Position numbers and translations under genes: made by a program. Of a DNA stretch of 64,000 nt, positions 46,588-56,065 are shown piece after piece. The DNA lies in the NCBI RefSeq assembly GCF_024171945.1, contig NZ_JAMTCR010000005.1:558001-622000 (forward strand), in the 5' to 3' direction. Numbering within the stretch: position 1 is the first letter of the stretch; each line of letters begins with the position of its first letter. The DNA comes from Actinokineospora globicatena. GTDB taxonomy: Bacteria > Actinomycetota > Actinomycetes > Mycobacteriales > Pseudonocardiaceae. Below the pieces are notes generated by a model. That model did not search any database, was not told where the DNA came from, and saw nothing but the letters and a program-made list of their open reading frames with translations.

Positions 46588-47214
46588 TTACTCCGCTGCG
46601 GTCGCGCGGCGTCCCGTGTCTTCGGTGACCTTTTCGGTTACCGCGTCCGCACCGGTGTCCGCACTGGATTCCGTACTCGGCCCAGTACTGGAGTTCGCGC
46701 CGGAGTCCTGATCGGTGTCCGCGCCCGCATCCGTGACATCCGTGGTCACCACGTCGGTCGCTGTGTCGGTCACCACGTCGCCGGACTCGGCGATGGGCTC
46801 GTCGTCGGACGCCTGCTCACCGAGACCCACGCTGGGGTCGTCCATCCTGCCGCCGCTGACCAGGGCCAACGCGGGCAGGTGGCGCGCCCGGACGTGCGGG
46901 AGCCCGATCTCGGTCTCGTCGTAGCGCACCGCGGCCACCCGGCCCTTGGCGTCGATCCGCAGCCCCTTGAGCAGGTTCCAGGCCAGCGCGTGCGTGCTGA
47001 CCACCTCGCGCACCACCAGACCTTCCGCGTCCGCGGTCGTGCGCACGCGTAACACCCAGACGACGAGCGCGATGGGGATCACGTAGACGGCGACGAGCCC
47101 CGGCGCGGCGAACGCGAACGGGGTAGCGCAGACCGCGAACAGGAGCGCGGCCAGCACAGCGACGCCGGGGACGCGGAAGACCAGCCGGGACGGCACTTGC
47201 TGCTGCTCAGACAC
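46588..47214 (-). CDS. PH-domain membrane protein (Rv3004/Cfp6-like)
   Basis: 208 residues from GTG 47214; ATG 47277 would add 21 residues without likeness. Two helices ([20 protein letters not shown] and [16 protein letters not shown]) are followed by a small PH-like domain ([40 protein letters not shown]). The last 75 residues are Thr/Asp/Ser/Ala-rich ([20 protein letters not shown]) and look disordered. The mycobacterial homologue is short and lacks such a tail, as far as I recall. Divergent from the ilvB promoter. Confidence 0.8.
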   Translation of the reverse strand: MSEQQQVPSRLVFRVPGVAVLAALLFAVCATPFAFAAPGLVAVYVIPIALVVWVLRVRTTADAEGLVVREVVSTHALAWNLLKGLRIDAKGRVAAVRYDETEIGLPHVRARHLPALALVSGGRMDDPSVGLGEQASDDEPIAESGDVVTDTATDVVTTDVTDAGADTDQDSGANSSTGPSTESSADTGADAVTEKVTEDTGRRATAAE

Positions 47215-47299
47215 CCTTAGATGGTGCACCCGGGGTGTGCGCGGCCCGCTCCCGGGTCCCGAATCGGTGTCCACCATCCGGGAGCACCGTCCCGCAGAG

Positions 47300-47328
47300 T
47301 TGACGCTCTACCCCGAACGCACTAGCGT
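47300..47328 (+). promoter_or_regulatory. ilvBNC promoter
   Basis: TTGACG (47300-47305), 17-nt spacer, TAGCGT (47323-47328). It is the best sigma-70-type match in the window. The -10 ends 7 nt before the GTG of the leader peptide. Confidence 0.75.
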
Positions 47329-47335
47329 CTGCGAC

Positions 47336-47383
47336 GTGCCAGCTCACTCCATTCTCGTACTTCCGCCGCGCGTTCGACGCTGA
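47336..47383 (+). CDS. ilvB leader peptide
   Basis: GTG 47336 to TGA 47383 encodes MPAHSILVLPPRVRR, 15 residues. Residues 6-9 are Ile-Leu-Val-Leu and residue 13 is Val, so ribosome progress would report the supply of branched-chain aminoacyl-tRNAs. The start is leaderless behind the promoter at 47300. Its 3' end lies in the left arm of a 12-bp hairpin, the usual attenuation layout. Confidence 0.75.
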   Translation: MPAHSILVLPPRVRR

Positions 47384-47446
47384 CGGAAGGTCCTGACGTC
47401 GAACGCGCGACCCTCGTGCGACCCCTGTGGTCGACGGGGGTTTTTT
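47368..47446 (+). terminator. ilvB attenuator: pause hairpin plus terminator
   Basis: GCGCGTTCGACG (47368-47379) and CGTCGAACGCGC (47397-47408) form a perfect 12-bp hairpin overlapping the end of the leader peptide. ACCCC (47421) with GGGGGT forms the terminator stem, followed by six T (47441-47446). CGTCGA (47397-47402) can instead pair with TCGACG (47431-47436), giving an antiterminator that opens the terminator when a ribosome stalls on the Ile/Leu/Val codons. ilvB starts 105 nt further on. ilvB attenuation is known in Actinobacteria. Confidence 0.72.
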
Positions 47447-47551
47447 CGTGTCCAGGCCCGTACTCGCACCACCGATAGTCCGACTTCCCAACAATCGCCC
47501 CGGATCCCGCGCCAGCCCCACGAGAACACTCCGACCCACGAGGCAGAACCG

Positions 47552-49396
47552 ATGACCAGCGCACCATCGCGGCCCACCCCGGCCGCAGCGAACCCTGGGA
47601 CGGCCGCCGCCACCGCGCAGCCTGCCCGGCCCAAGCCCGCGCCGCCGACCGGAACACCCGTCCGGGTGACCGGAGCGCAGTCGCTCGTCCGCTCGCTTGA
47701 GGCCGTCGGCGTCGAGATCGTGTTCGGCATCCCCGGCGGCACCATCCTGCCCGCCTACGACCCGCTGCTCGACTCCACCAAGGTGCGGCACGTGCTGGTC
47801 CGGCACGAGCAGGGCGCCGGGCACGCGGCCACCGGGTACGCGCAGGCCACCGGCAAGGTCGGTGTCTGCATGGCCACCTCGGGCCCCGGTGCGACGAACC
47901 TGGTCACCCCGCTCGCGGACGCCAACATGGACTCGGTCCCGATCGTGGCCATCACCGGGCAGCAGACCCGCGGCCTGATCGGCACCGACGCCTTCCAGGA
48001 AGCCGACATCTGCGGCATCACGCTGCCGATCACCAAGCACAACTTCCTGGTCACCGACCCGGCCGACATCCCGCGCACCATCGCCGAGGCGTTCCACCTG
48101 GCCAAGACCGGCCGCCCCGGCCCGGTGCTGGTGGACATCCCCAAGGACGTGCTGCAGGAGACCACCTCGTTCAGCTGGCCGCCGGAGCTGCGGCTGCCCG
48201 GCTACCGGCCGACCACCCGCCCGCACGGCAAGCAGGTCCGCGAGGCCGCGAAGCTGCTGTGCGCGGCCAAGCGCCCGGTCCTCTACGTCGGTGGCGGCGT
48301 GATCAAGGCCGACGCCGCGCCCGAGCTGCTGGAGCTGGCCGAGCTGACCGGGATCCCGGTCGTCACCACGCTGATGGCGCGCGGCGCGTTCCCCGACTCG
48401 CACCGCCAGCACCTGGGCATGCCCGGCATGCACGGCACCGTGCCCGCCGTCGGCGCCATGCAGCGCTCGGACCTGCTGGTCGCCCTCGGCGCCCGGTTCG
48501 ACGACCGGGTCACCGGCGTGCTGGAGAGCTTCGCCCCCGACGCCGCCATCGTGCACGCCGACATCGACCCGGCCGAGATCTCCAAGAACCGCCGCGCCGA
48601 CGTGCCGATCGTGGGTGACTGCAAGGAGATCCTGGTCGAGCTGATCGCCGCGGTGAAGGCCGAGCGGGCCAACGGCGCCGCCGACATCTCCGCGTGGTGG
48701 ACGCTGCTCGACGAGTGGCGCGGCACCTTCCCGCTCGGCTACGAGTGGCCGTCGGACGGAACCCTGTCGCCGCAGTACGTCATCGAGCGCATCGGCCGCA
48801 TCGCCGGACCGGAGGCCGTCTACACCGCCGGTGTCGGTCAGCACCAGATGTGGGCCGCGCAGCACGTGCGCTACGAGAACCCGCGCACCTGGCTCAACTC
48901 CGGCGGCCTGGGCACCATGGGCTACGCCGTGCCCGCCGCCATGGGCGCCAAGTTCGGCAGGCCCGACGCGGTGGTCTGGGCCATCGACGGCGACGGCTGC
49001 TTCCAGATGACCAACCAGGAACTGGCCACCTGCGCCATCGAGGGCGCGCCGATCAAGGTCGCGGTCATCAACAACGGCAACCTCGGCATGGTCCGGCAGT
49101 GGCAGAACCTGTTCTACAGCGAGCGCTACTCCCAGACCGACCTCGGCACGCACAAGCACCGCATCCCCGACTTCACCCTGCTCGCCGAGGCGCTTGGCTG
49201 CGCCGGTCTGCGCTGCGAGACCAAGGAGGACGTCGACTCGGTGATCCACCGCGCGATGGCCATCAACGACCGCCCGGTCGTGGTGGACTTCGTGGTCGGC
49301 AAGGACGCCCAGGTGTGGCCGATGGTCGCCGCCGGGACCGGCAACGACCACATCATGGCCGCCCGCGGCATCCGACCGCTGTTCGACGAAGCGTGA
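47552..49396 (+). CDS. ilvB: Acetolactate synthase large subunit
   Basis: 614 residues from ATG 47552. The first 45 residues are Pro/Ala-rich. [20 protein letters not shown] and [20 protein letters not shown] carry the catalytic Glu; the ThDP motif is [20 protein letters not shown] ending VAVINN; FAD-domain segments match AHAS. It condenses two pyruvates, or pyruvate with 2-oxobutanoate, in the first common step of Val, Leu and Ile synthesis. Controlled by the upstream attenuator and, at protein level, by IlvN. Confidence 0.97.
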   Translation: MTSAPSRPTPAAANPGTAAATAQPARPKPAPPTGTPVRVTGAQSLVRSLEAVGVEIVFGIPGGTILPAYDPLLDSTKVRHVLVRHEQGAGHAATGYAQATGKVGVCMATSGPGATNLVTPLADANMDSVPIVAITGQQTRGLIGTDAFQEADICGITLPITKHNFLVTDPADIPRTIAEAFHLAKTGRPGPVLVDIPKDVLQETTSFSWPPELRLPGYRPTTRPHGKQVREAAKLLCAAKRPVLYVGGGVIKADAAPELLELAELTGIPVVTTLMARGAFPDSHRQHLGMPGMHGTVPAVGAMQRSDLLVALGARFDDRVTGVLESFAPDAAIVHADIDPAEISKNRRADVPIVGDCKEILVELIAAVKAERANGAADISAWWTLLDEWRGTFPLGYEWPSDGTLSPQYVIERIGRIAGPEAVYTAGVGQHQMWAAQHVRYENPRTWLNSGGLGTMGYAVPAAMGAKFGRPDAVVWAIDGDGCFQMTNQELATCAIEGAPIKVAVINNGNLGMVRQWQNLFYSERYSQTDLGTHKHRIPDFTLLAEALGCAGLRCETKEDVDSVIHRAMAINDRPVVVDFVVGKDAQVWPMVAAGTGNDHIMAARGIRPLFDEA

Positions 49397-49424
49397 CCCG
49401 GCGGACCTGAGGAGGACCGAGCGC

Positions 49425-49931
49425 ATGACCAAACACACCCTCAGCGTGCTGGTGGAGAACAAGCCGGGCGTGCTGGCCCGGGTCGCCGGGCTGTTCTCCC
49501 GGCGCGGGTTCAACATCGACTCCCTGGCCGTCGGCCCGACCGAGCACCCCGACGTGTCCAGGATGACCATCGTGGTCGCCGTCGAGGACCTGCCGCTCGA
49601 GCAGGTCACCAAGCAGCTCAACAAGCTGATCAACGTGATCAAGATCGTCGAGCTCGAGGCCTCCGCCGCGGTCCGCCGCGAACTGCTGCTGGTCAAGGTC
49701 CGCGCCGACGCCACCGTGCGCAGCCAGGTCCTGGAGACCGTGCAGCTGTTCCGGGCCAAGGTCGTCGACGTCTCCCCGGAGGCGTTGACCATCGAGGCGA
49801 CCGGCACCGCGGACAAGATAGAGGCCCTGCTGCGCATGCTGGAGCCCTACGGCGTCCGCGAGATGGTCCAGTCCGGCATGGTCGCCATCGGCCGCGGTCC
49901 GCGTTCGATCACGGCCACGGCCGTCCGCTGA
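49425..49931 (+). CDS. ilvN: Acetolactate synthase small (regulatory) subunit
   Basis: 168 residues from ATG 49425 with GAGGAGG upstream. The N-terminal ACT domain HTLSVLVENKPGVLARVAGL with FSRRGFNIDSLAVGPTE binds valine for feedback inhibition; the C-terminal ALS_ss domain ends YGVREMVQSGMVAIGRG. Length is typical. It follows ilvB after 28 bp. Confidence 0.97.
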   Translation: MTKHTLSVLVENKPGVLARVAGLFSRRGFNIDSLAVGPTEHPDVSRMTIVVAVEDLPLEQVTKQLNKLINVIKIVELEASAAVRRELLLVKVRADATVRSQVLETVQLFRAKVVDVSPEALTIEATGTADKIEALLRMLEPYGVREMVQSGMVAIGRGPRSITATAVR

Positions 49932-51008
<1,077 letters not shown>

Positions 51009-51025
51009 CCTGGTTCGCTGTGATC

Positions 51026-51056
51026 GAGGAGGGGGCCGCGCACCGGCCCCCTCCTC
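51026..51056 (+). terminator. Terminator of ilvBNC
   Basis: GAGGAGGGGGCC pairs perfectly with GGCCCCCTCCTC around GCGCACC, 17 nt behind the ilvC stop. Confidence 0.8.
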
Positions 51057-51120
51057 GCTCGTTGGTGGACGTCATTCTCTGCTGCCACCAGGCGATCTCC
51101 GGTTTTCGGGTGCTCGGATT

Positions 51121-51300
51121 TTCCGTCTTCTGGGTGACAGAAGTTATCCACATGTGGATCTCTGCGGGGCCTGTTTCAAGATCGCCCGTGGGTGGGTCCC
51201 GGTAGACTGGCCCAGGGACGCCCCCCGGAGAGGGTGGGGGCCGGGCCAGGCTTGGGGTGGGCCCCCGGGGATGTCAAGGGGGTTCGCCCGAAGGTGTGAC
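51121..51300 (+). repeat. Repeat family 2, copy B (fullest copy)
   Basis: 51141-51268 is identical to the reverse complement of 40205-40332; 51121-51169 is identical to 42636-42684. From left: a TTCTG-N5-CAGAA inverted repeat, AGTTATCCACATGTGGATCT with its 14-bp palindrome, then GC-rich paired blocks (CCCCCCGGAGAG, GGGTGGGCCCCCGGGG). Near the right end TTCGCCCGAA is another palindrome. It has no coding capacity of note and no clear terminal repeats. Confidence 0.88.
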
Positions 51301-51562
51301 GCCGGGGGGTGGGCGCGCCGCGCGCGTGGGGGCGTTGCGAGGTGGGGGAGTTGCGTGCGTTTGGTGTGAGGGCATTGCGCGCGTTGAAGTTTGGGCTCGG
51401 CGGGAGCCGGGGTTTGTGGTGGCGCTGGGGTGGGCGTCATCGGTCTGCTGCGGGGTCGCTGATTCGTTGTTGCTGAGCGCCTTTGGCCGCAGGATGGGGC
51501 GAGCCAGTGGACTGCCGCTGGTGGCTGTTCGGGGGCCCGGGGTAGTCCACTGTGGAGCGGGG
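51301..51562. other. Intergenic sequence right of repeat copy B
   Basis: G-rich on the + strand with GCGCGCG and GTGGGGG runs; nothing that I can recognise as a gene or RNA. The convergent gene's stop is at 51563. Confidence 0.5.
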
Positions 51563-52273
51563 CTAGAAGTCTGGTTCGGTGCTGAGGGTGATCAGGGCGG
51601 CTGGGGCCAGTTCCGGGGCGAAGGAGTAGCCGGGGAAGCCGCCGTGGCGGATCGAGGTTCTGAGGTAGTCGACGAGGGTTGTGGTGGGGTGGCCCGCGAT
51701 TCCGTGCAGGACGGGGTCGGCCACCTGGGAGGGGAGGGTGAGGTCGTGGGTGCCGCCGGGGACGTTGGCCTTGCGGCGTTCGTCGGGGGCGAGGGCGAAG
51801 GTGTAGCCGGGCTCGGTGCCGTGTTCGTCCCAGTCGGCGGCGAGGGTGTAGGCGCTGGGGAGGCACAGCGGGTCCGGGTACTCGGGGCCGGGCGGTTGCC
51901 CGCGGGGCACGGGTTCCAGGTGGTAGCTCAGCAGCAGCGCCTCGCAGTCGCCGGGGAACCAGACGCGGCCGACGCGGCGCAGGCACGCTTCCAGGGCGAA
52001 CGGCAGGCCGACCTTCTCCGCCAGGGTGTCGGCGAGGGCGATCGCGCCCTCGGTGGGCGGTTCGTGCGGTTCGACGCCGTCGGCGGAGACCCAGCCCAAC
52101 TCGGGCAGCGCGGCGGCGATCCTGGCGACGTCCTGGCCGACCCGGATCATGGTCTCGTCCGCGACGGCGGCCACGTCCTCGGCGAGCGCGTCGGGCACCG
52201 GGCCCAGCGCGCGCAACTCCTCCCACACCGCGACCCGCTCGCCCCGCAGGTAGCGCCGGAAGTACGAACTCAC
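51563..52273 (-). CDS. Conserved hypothetical protein
   Basis: 236 residues from GTG 52273. A TAACGT box (52286-52281 on the minus strand) ends 7 nt before this GTG, which makes it the likely leaderless start; GTG 52282 and 52291 are alternatives. It begins VSSYFRRYLRGERVAVWEEL, continues with VAAVADETMIRVGQDVARIA and has WFPGDCEALLLSYHLEPVPR, LCLPSAYTLAADWDEH and GIAGHPTTTLVDYLRTSIRH. No known domain, no signal peptide. It separates ilvBNC from the DUF397 pair. Confidence 0.75.
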   Translation of the reverse strand: MSSYFRRYLRGERVAVWEELRALGPVPDALAEDVAAVADETMIRVGQDVARIAAALPELGWVSADGVEPHEPPTEGAIALADTLAEKVGLPFALEACLRRVGRVWFPGDCEALLLSYHLEPVPRGQPPGPEYPDPLCLPSAYTLAADWDEHGTEPGYTFALAPDERRKANVPGGTHDLTLPSQVADPVLHGIAGHPTTTLVDYLRTSIRHGGFPGYSFAPELAPAALITLSTEPDF

Positions 52274-52280
52274 CCGCGCC

Positions 52281-52286
52281 ACGTTA
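52281..52286 (-). promoter_or_regulatory. TAACGT -10 box (minus strand)
   Basis: TAACGT ends 7 nt before GTG 52273, matching the leaderless pattern seen elsewhere in the window. Confidence 0.4.
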
Positions 52287-52399
52287 CTCACCGCGACCGC
52301 CCGGGGACACCAGCGACACGGTGCGCGCGGCCGCGCTGGTGGCCTGCGGTATACCTGATCCCCGGCAGAACCCCCCGCCACCCCCAGCGAGGAGACGTG

Positions 52400-52675
52400 A
52401 TGGACAGCGCACCCATCTACGACGACAAGGCCGAGATCCGCGGCAACCTGGACCTGGCGAAGGCCGAGTGGCAGCGCGCGGCCGAGCCGGACGCCGACCC
52501 CGACGGCGAGTACGTCGAGATCGCCTTCGTCCCGCACAGCGACGGCAAGACCTACATCGCCATGCGCAACTCCCGGTTCACCGGCCCCGACGACACCGTG
52601 CTCGTGTTCACCGAGTCGGAGTGGGACGCCTTCGTGGAGGGCGCCAAGGCCGGGGAGTTCGACGAACCGTGGTGA
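52400..52675 (+). CDS. DUF397-like small protein
   Basis: 91 residues from ATG 52400 with GAGGAG upstream. YVEIAFVPHSDGKTYIAMRN, then SRFTGPDDTVLVFTESEWDA and FVEGAKAGEFDEPW fit the C-terminal half of DUF397 (strand, DSK-like turn, FT-EW-AF-G-K-GEFD). The N-terminal half is divergent and acidic (DLAKAEWQRAAEPDADPDGE). Unlike the copy at 1372, no XRE gene is adjacent. The Pro-rich gene overlaps its stop by 4 bp. Confidence 0.8.
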   Translation: MDSAPIYDDKAEIRGNLDLAKAEWQRAAEPDADPDGEYVEIAFVPHSDGKTYIAMRNSRFTGPDDTVLVFTESEWDAFVEGAKAGEFDEPW

Positions 52676-54072
52676 CCCCACCCGGCGCGGACCCCGGCCA
52701 CCCCGGCGGGTCGGTCTGGATCACGCCGGAGGCCCTCGCCGCCGCGTCCCGCGCCGCCACCCCCGACGCCGCCCACCCCGGGCAGCCCGACGGCGACGCA
52801 CCGGACCGCACCGAGGCCATCCAGCACCCCAGAACCACCCCACCCCACCCACCCGCGTCGGGCCCACCCCCCACCCACCCCACCGGCGGCCCCCCACCCG
52901 GCCACTCCGGCCACATCCCCCTCCTCGGACGCTCCCCGTCCCCACACCCCGGCCCACCACCCGGCCTGCAACCTGGCCCGCCCTCCCGTCCTGGCATGGC
53001 CCCAGTCCCACCAGTCGGCTCCGGCGCGCCACAGGGCCCGGGTACCGCCCCGGCTCCCGGCATCTCTCCCGGCGCCGCCCCGCTCTCCCGCCCGGGCATG
53101 GCTCCGGTCGCACCAGTCGGGCCTGGCGCACCACAGGGCCTGGGTACCGCCTCGACTCCAGGCCCACCTCCAGGACCCGGAGCTGCCCCGCCACTGGGCT
53201 CCGGCGCGCAGCCACCGCCCGGCAGACCGCCACACCAGGGTCCGCCACCGCACTCCGGCTCGATCTCCCAGCCGGGTCCGCCATCTCACCGCGGCGTGAC
53301 CTCTCAGTCCGGTGCGTTGCCGCAGCCTGGCCCGCCGTCGCATCCCGGAGCGCCGCCGCGGACCAACTCGCCGACGCAGCAAGGTGTGCCGCCGCGGTCT
53401 CGTCCGCAGTCCCCACCTGGCTTGGCTTCCGGGCAGGGTGCGCCACCGCGACCGATTGCGCGGCCTGGTCTGTCGTCAGGGCAAAGCATGGCGCCGTCGA
53501 CCGGCTCCGGTCAGCAAGGGGCACCGCTGCGGGCGCAGGCTGGTTCGGGGGGCCAGCACGGTCATCAGGGTCAGGTGGGGCCGGGTGGGTCGTCGGGGCG
53601 GCTGCCGGTGCTTCCGGGGCAGGTGCCGCAAGCGGTGCGGCCGAACCAGCACGGGATGCCACCGAACCAAGGGCAGTTCCGGGGGCAGCAGCCAGGTGGT
53701 CCGCGACCTGAGGCGAGGCAAGCGGTTCCCCCGCCTCCTGGTCAACCAAGGCCCCCGCAGCACACCGGACCCCAGCAGCAGCCCAGGCCCGATATGTCCA
53801 CTCCGGCGATAGCCCCGCAGCAGGCGCCCGTCTACCCGCCGTTGGCTCAGGCGCCGGTGTTGGAGGCGTTCGGCGGTGGGGGGTTCGGGCCCGCGGGGTC
53901 TGGGCTGTACCCGACGGGGTCGACGCCGGTGCCGGTGCGGGCGGTGGAGCCCGACGGGTTGCCGACGGTGAAGGACCAGGTGCGCAAGCGGCCCGCCTAC
54001 CTGGTCGAAGGCGACGACGACGAGATGTTCGGCAACGACGAGTTCACCGCCCCGCCGGTCATCGGGGAGTGA
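52672..54072 (+). CDS. Proline-rich, largely disordered protein
   Basis: 466 residues from GTG 52672 (GTGA overlap with the DUF397 gene). Residues about 40-405 are low complexity, rich in Pro, Gly, Gln and His, with recurring PGMAPV, PGPPSHPG and GAPPR blocks. A short ordered N-terminus (SVWITPEALAAASRAA) and a conserved-looking acidic C-terminus (LPTVKDQVRKRPAYLVEGDD with EMFGNDEFTAPP) flank it. No signal peptide or membrane helix. I know no function; the ordered ends suggest a tether or scaffold for two partners (inference). Confidence 0.7.
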   Translation: MTPPGADPGHPGGSVWITPEALAAASRAATPDAAHPGQPDGDAPDRTEAIQHPRTTPPHPPASGPPPTHPTGGPPPGHSGHIPLLGRSPSPHPGPPPGLQPGPPSRPGMAPVPPVGSGAPQGPGTAPAPGISPGAAPLSRPGMAPVAPVGPGAPQGLGTASTPGPPPGPGAAPPLGSGAQPPPGRPPHQGPPPHSGSISQPGPPSHRGVTSQSGALPQPGPPSHPGAPPRTNSPTQQGVPPRSRPQSPPGLASGQGAPPRPIARPGLSSGQSMAPSTGSGQQGAPLRAQAGSGGQHGHQGQVGPGGSSGRLPVLPGQVPQAVRPNQHGMPPNQGQFRGQQPGGPRPEARQAVPPPPGQPRPPQHTGPQQQPRPDMSTPAIAPQQAPVYPPLAQAPVLEAFGGGGFGPAGSGLYPTGSTPVPVRAVEPDGLPTVKDQVRKRPAYLVEGDDDEMFGNDEFTAPPVIGE

Positions 54073-54118
54073 GCCGGGGGTGGCGAAACACTGCCATGTC
54101 ACCTGCCTCACCCTCGGG

Positions 54119-54146
54119 TTGAACGGTTCAGTCACCGGCCTAGACT
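54119..54146 (+). promoter_or_regulatory. serA promoter
   Basis: TTGAAC (54119-54124), 16-nt spacer, TAGACT (54141-54146). It would give a leader of about 58 nt before GTG 54211, which has an AGGAG ribosome site. Confidence 0.55.
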
Positions 54147-54210
54147 CATGGCCCTTGGGTTACAGCGCCGTAACCACGTCCCTCCGCAGATCCAGCCCAG
54201 GAGCCGCAGC

Positions 54211-55803
54211 GTGACTATTACGAGCCGCCCCGTCGTCCTCATCGCCGAGAAGCTCGCGCCGTCCGTGCTGGCCGTCTTCGGCGACGAGTTCGACGTCCGC
54301 CAGGTCGACGGCACCGACCGCCCCGCGCTGCTGGCCGCGGTGTCCGGCGCGGACGCGCTGCTGGTGCGCTCGGCCACCCAGGTCGACGCCGAGGTGCTCA
54401 AGGCGACCGACACGCTCAAGGTCGTCGCCCGCGCCGGTGTCGGCCTCGACAACGTCGACGTGCCGTCCGCGACCGACCGGGGCGTGCTGGTGGTCAACGC
54501 GCCCACCTCGAACATCGTCTCCGCCGCCGAGCACGCCGTCGCGCTGCTGCTCGCGGTGGCCCGCCAGATCCCGGCCGCGAACCAGACCCTGCAGGACCGC
54601 ACCTGGAAGCGCGGCGCGTTCTCCGGTGTCGAGCTGCTGGGCAAGACCGTCGGCGTCGTCGGCCTGGGCAAGATCGGCCAGCTCTTCGCCCAGCGGCTGG
54701 CCGGGTTCGGCACCACGCTCATCGCCTACGACCCCTACGCCTCCGCCGCGCGCGCCGCGCAGCTGGGCATCGAGCTGGTCGAGCTCGACGAGCTGCTGGC
54801 CCGCGCCGATGTGATCTCGGTGCACCTGCCCAAGACCCCCGAGACCAAGGGCCTCATCAACGCCGAGGCGCTGGCCAAGACCAAGCGCGGCGTGCTGATC
54901 GTCAACGCCGCACGCGGTGGTCTGATCGACGAGGACGCGCTGGTCGACGCCGTGCGCAGCGGCCAGGTCGGTGGCGCGGGCGTGGACGTGTTCACCCAGG
55001 AGCCCACCACCGAGAGCGTGCTGTTCGGCGTCCCGGGCATCATCGTCACCCCGCACCTGGGCGCCTCCACCGCCGAGGCGCAGGACCGCGCGGGCACCGA
55101 CGTCGCGCACTCGGTCCGGTTGGCGCTGCGCGGCGACTTCGTGCCGGACGCGGTCAACGTGGCCGGTGGCGCCGTCGGCGAGGAGGTCCGCCCGTACCTG
55201 CCGCTGGTGCAGAAGCTGGGCACCGTGCTCTCCGCGCTCGGCGGCAAGGCGCCGACGGCGATCACCGTGCTGGTCCGCGGTGAACTGTCCACTGAGGACG
55301 TCTCGATCCTGCCGCTCGCCGCGCTGCGCGGGGTCTTCTCCGGCATCGTCGAGGACCAGGTGACGTTCGTGAACGCGCCGCGGCTGGCGGAGACCCTCGG
55401 GGTGACGGTGGAGGTCGCCAAGGAGAGCGAGAGCCTCAACCACCGCAGCGTGGTGACCCTGCGCGGGGTCTACCCGGACGCCTCGGTGGTGACCGTCAGC
55501 GGCACGCTCTCGGGCCTCGGCCAGGTGGAGAAGCTCGTCGAGGTGCACGGCCGCTCCTTCGACCTGCGCGCCGAGGGCGACGTGCTGCTGCTGGAGTACC
55601 CGGAGCGCCCCGGCGTGATGGGCACCGTGGGCACCCTGCTCGGCGAGACCGGGGTCAACATCGACGCCGCCCAGATCAGCCAGACCTCCGGCGGCGACGC
55701 GGTGATGCTGCTGCGGGTGGACCGCCCGGTCGACCAGTCCGTGCTGGAGTCCATCGGCGCCTCGGTCGGCGCGACCCTCGTCCGCTCGGTCGCCTTCGGC
55801 TGA
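54211..55803 (+). CDS. serA: D-3-phosphoglycerate dehydrogenase
   Basis: 530 residues from GTG 54211. NAD motif VGVVGLGKIGQLFAQRLAGF; Arg/Glu/His active site in ARAGVGLDNVDV, VNAARGGLIDEDAL and TPHLGASTAEAQDRAG. After the catalytic core come the ASB domain (about 315-455) and a C-terminal ACT domain (about 458-530, LLLEYPERPGVMGTVGTLLG), so it is the long, serine-regulated type as in M. tuberculosis SerA1. It starts serine synthesis from glycolysis. A perfect 16-bp hairpin follows. Confidence 0.97.
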   Translation: MTITSRPVVLIAEKLAPSVLAVFGDEFDVRQVDGTDRPALLAAVSGADALLVRSATQVDAEVLKATDTLKVVARAGVGLDNVDVPSATDRGVLVVNAPTSNIVSAAEHAVALLLAVARQIPAANQTLQDRTWKRGAFSGVELLGKTVGVVGLGKIGQLFAQRLAGFGTTLIAYDPYASAARAAQLGIELVELDELLARADVISVHLPKTPETKGLINAEALAKTKRGVLIVNAARGGLIDEDALVDAVRSGQVGGAGVDVFTQEPTTESVLFGVPGIIVTPHLGASTAEAQDRAGTDVAHSVRLALRGDFVPDAVNVAGGAVGEEVRPYLPLVQKLGTVLSALGGKAPTAITVLVRGELSTEDVSILPLAALRGVFSGIVEDQVTFVNAPRLAETLGVTVEVAKESESLNHRSVVTLRGVYPDASVVTVSGTLSGLGQVEKLVEVHGRSFDLRAEGDVLLLEYPERPGVMGTVGTLLGETGVNIDAAQISQTSGGDAVMLLRVDRPVDQSVLESIGASVGATLVRSVAFG

Positions 55804-55884
55804 GCGTTGCTCGACAACCGGGTCCGACGAGCCCGGTAGCGCTCCCGGCCGTCCACGGGCTGGGACGCGATTCACGCCCCGCGC

Positions 55885-55923
55885 GGTGCCCGGATCGGTT
55901 GGTCGACAACCGATCCGGGCACC
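55885..55923 (+). terminator. Terminator of serA
   Basis: GGTGCCCGGATCGGTT pairs perfectly with AACCGATCCGGGCACC around GGTCGAC, then GTTCGTG. It lies 82 nt behind the serA stop. Confidence 0.75.
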
Positions 55924-55958
55924 GTTCGTGTCAACCGGGGCCCGTTGTGACCTCGATT

Positions 55959-55978
55959 CGCCACCCAGAGGGGTGGCG
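55959..55978 (+). promoter_or_regulatory. 8-4-8 inverted repeat upstream of leuB
   Basis: CGCCACCC-AGAG-GGGTGGCG lies about 90 nt before leuB and 28 nt before a TAGCCT (56006-56011) that could be the leuB -10 box. It may be an operator; no leader peptide is visible here. Confidence 0.4.
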
Positions 55979-56065
55979 AGATGCGGCGACCGGACGACTT
56001 CCCGGTAGCCTTCCCTCGACTACCAGGCCCTGAGAAGTTCGGGCCGATATCCGGGAGGTGTGTGC

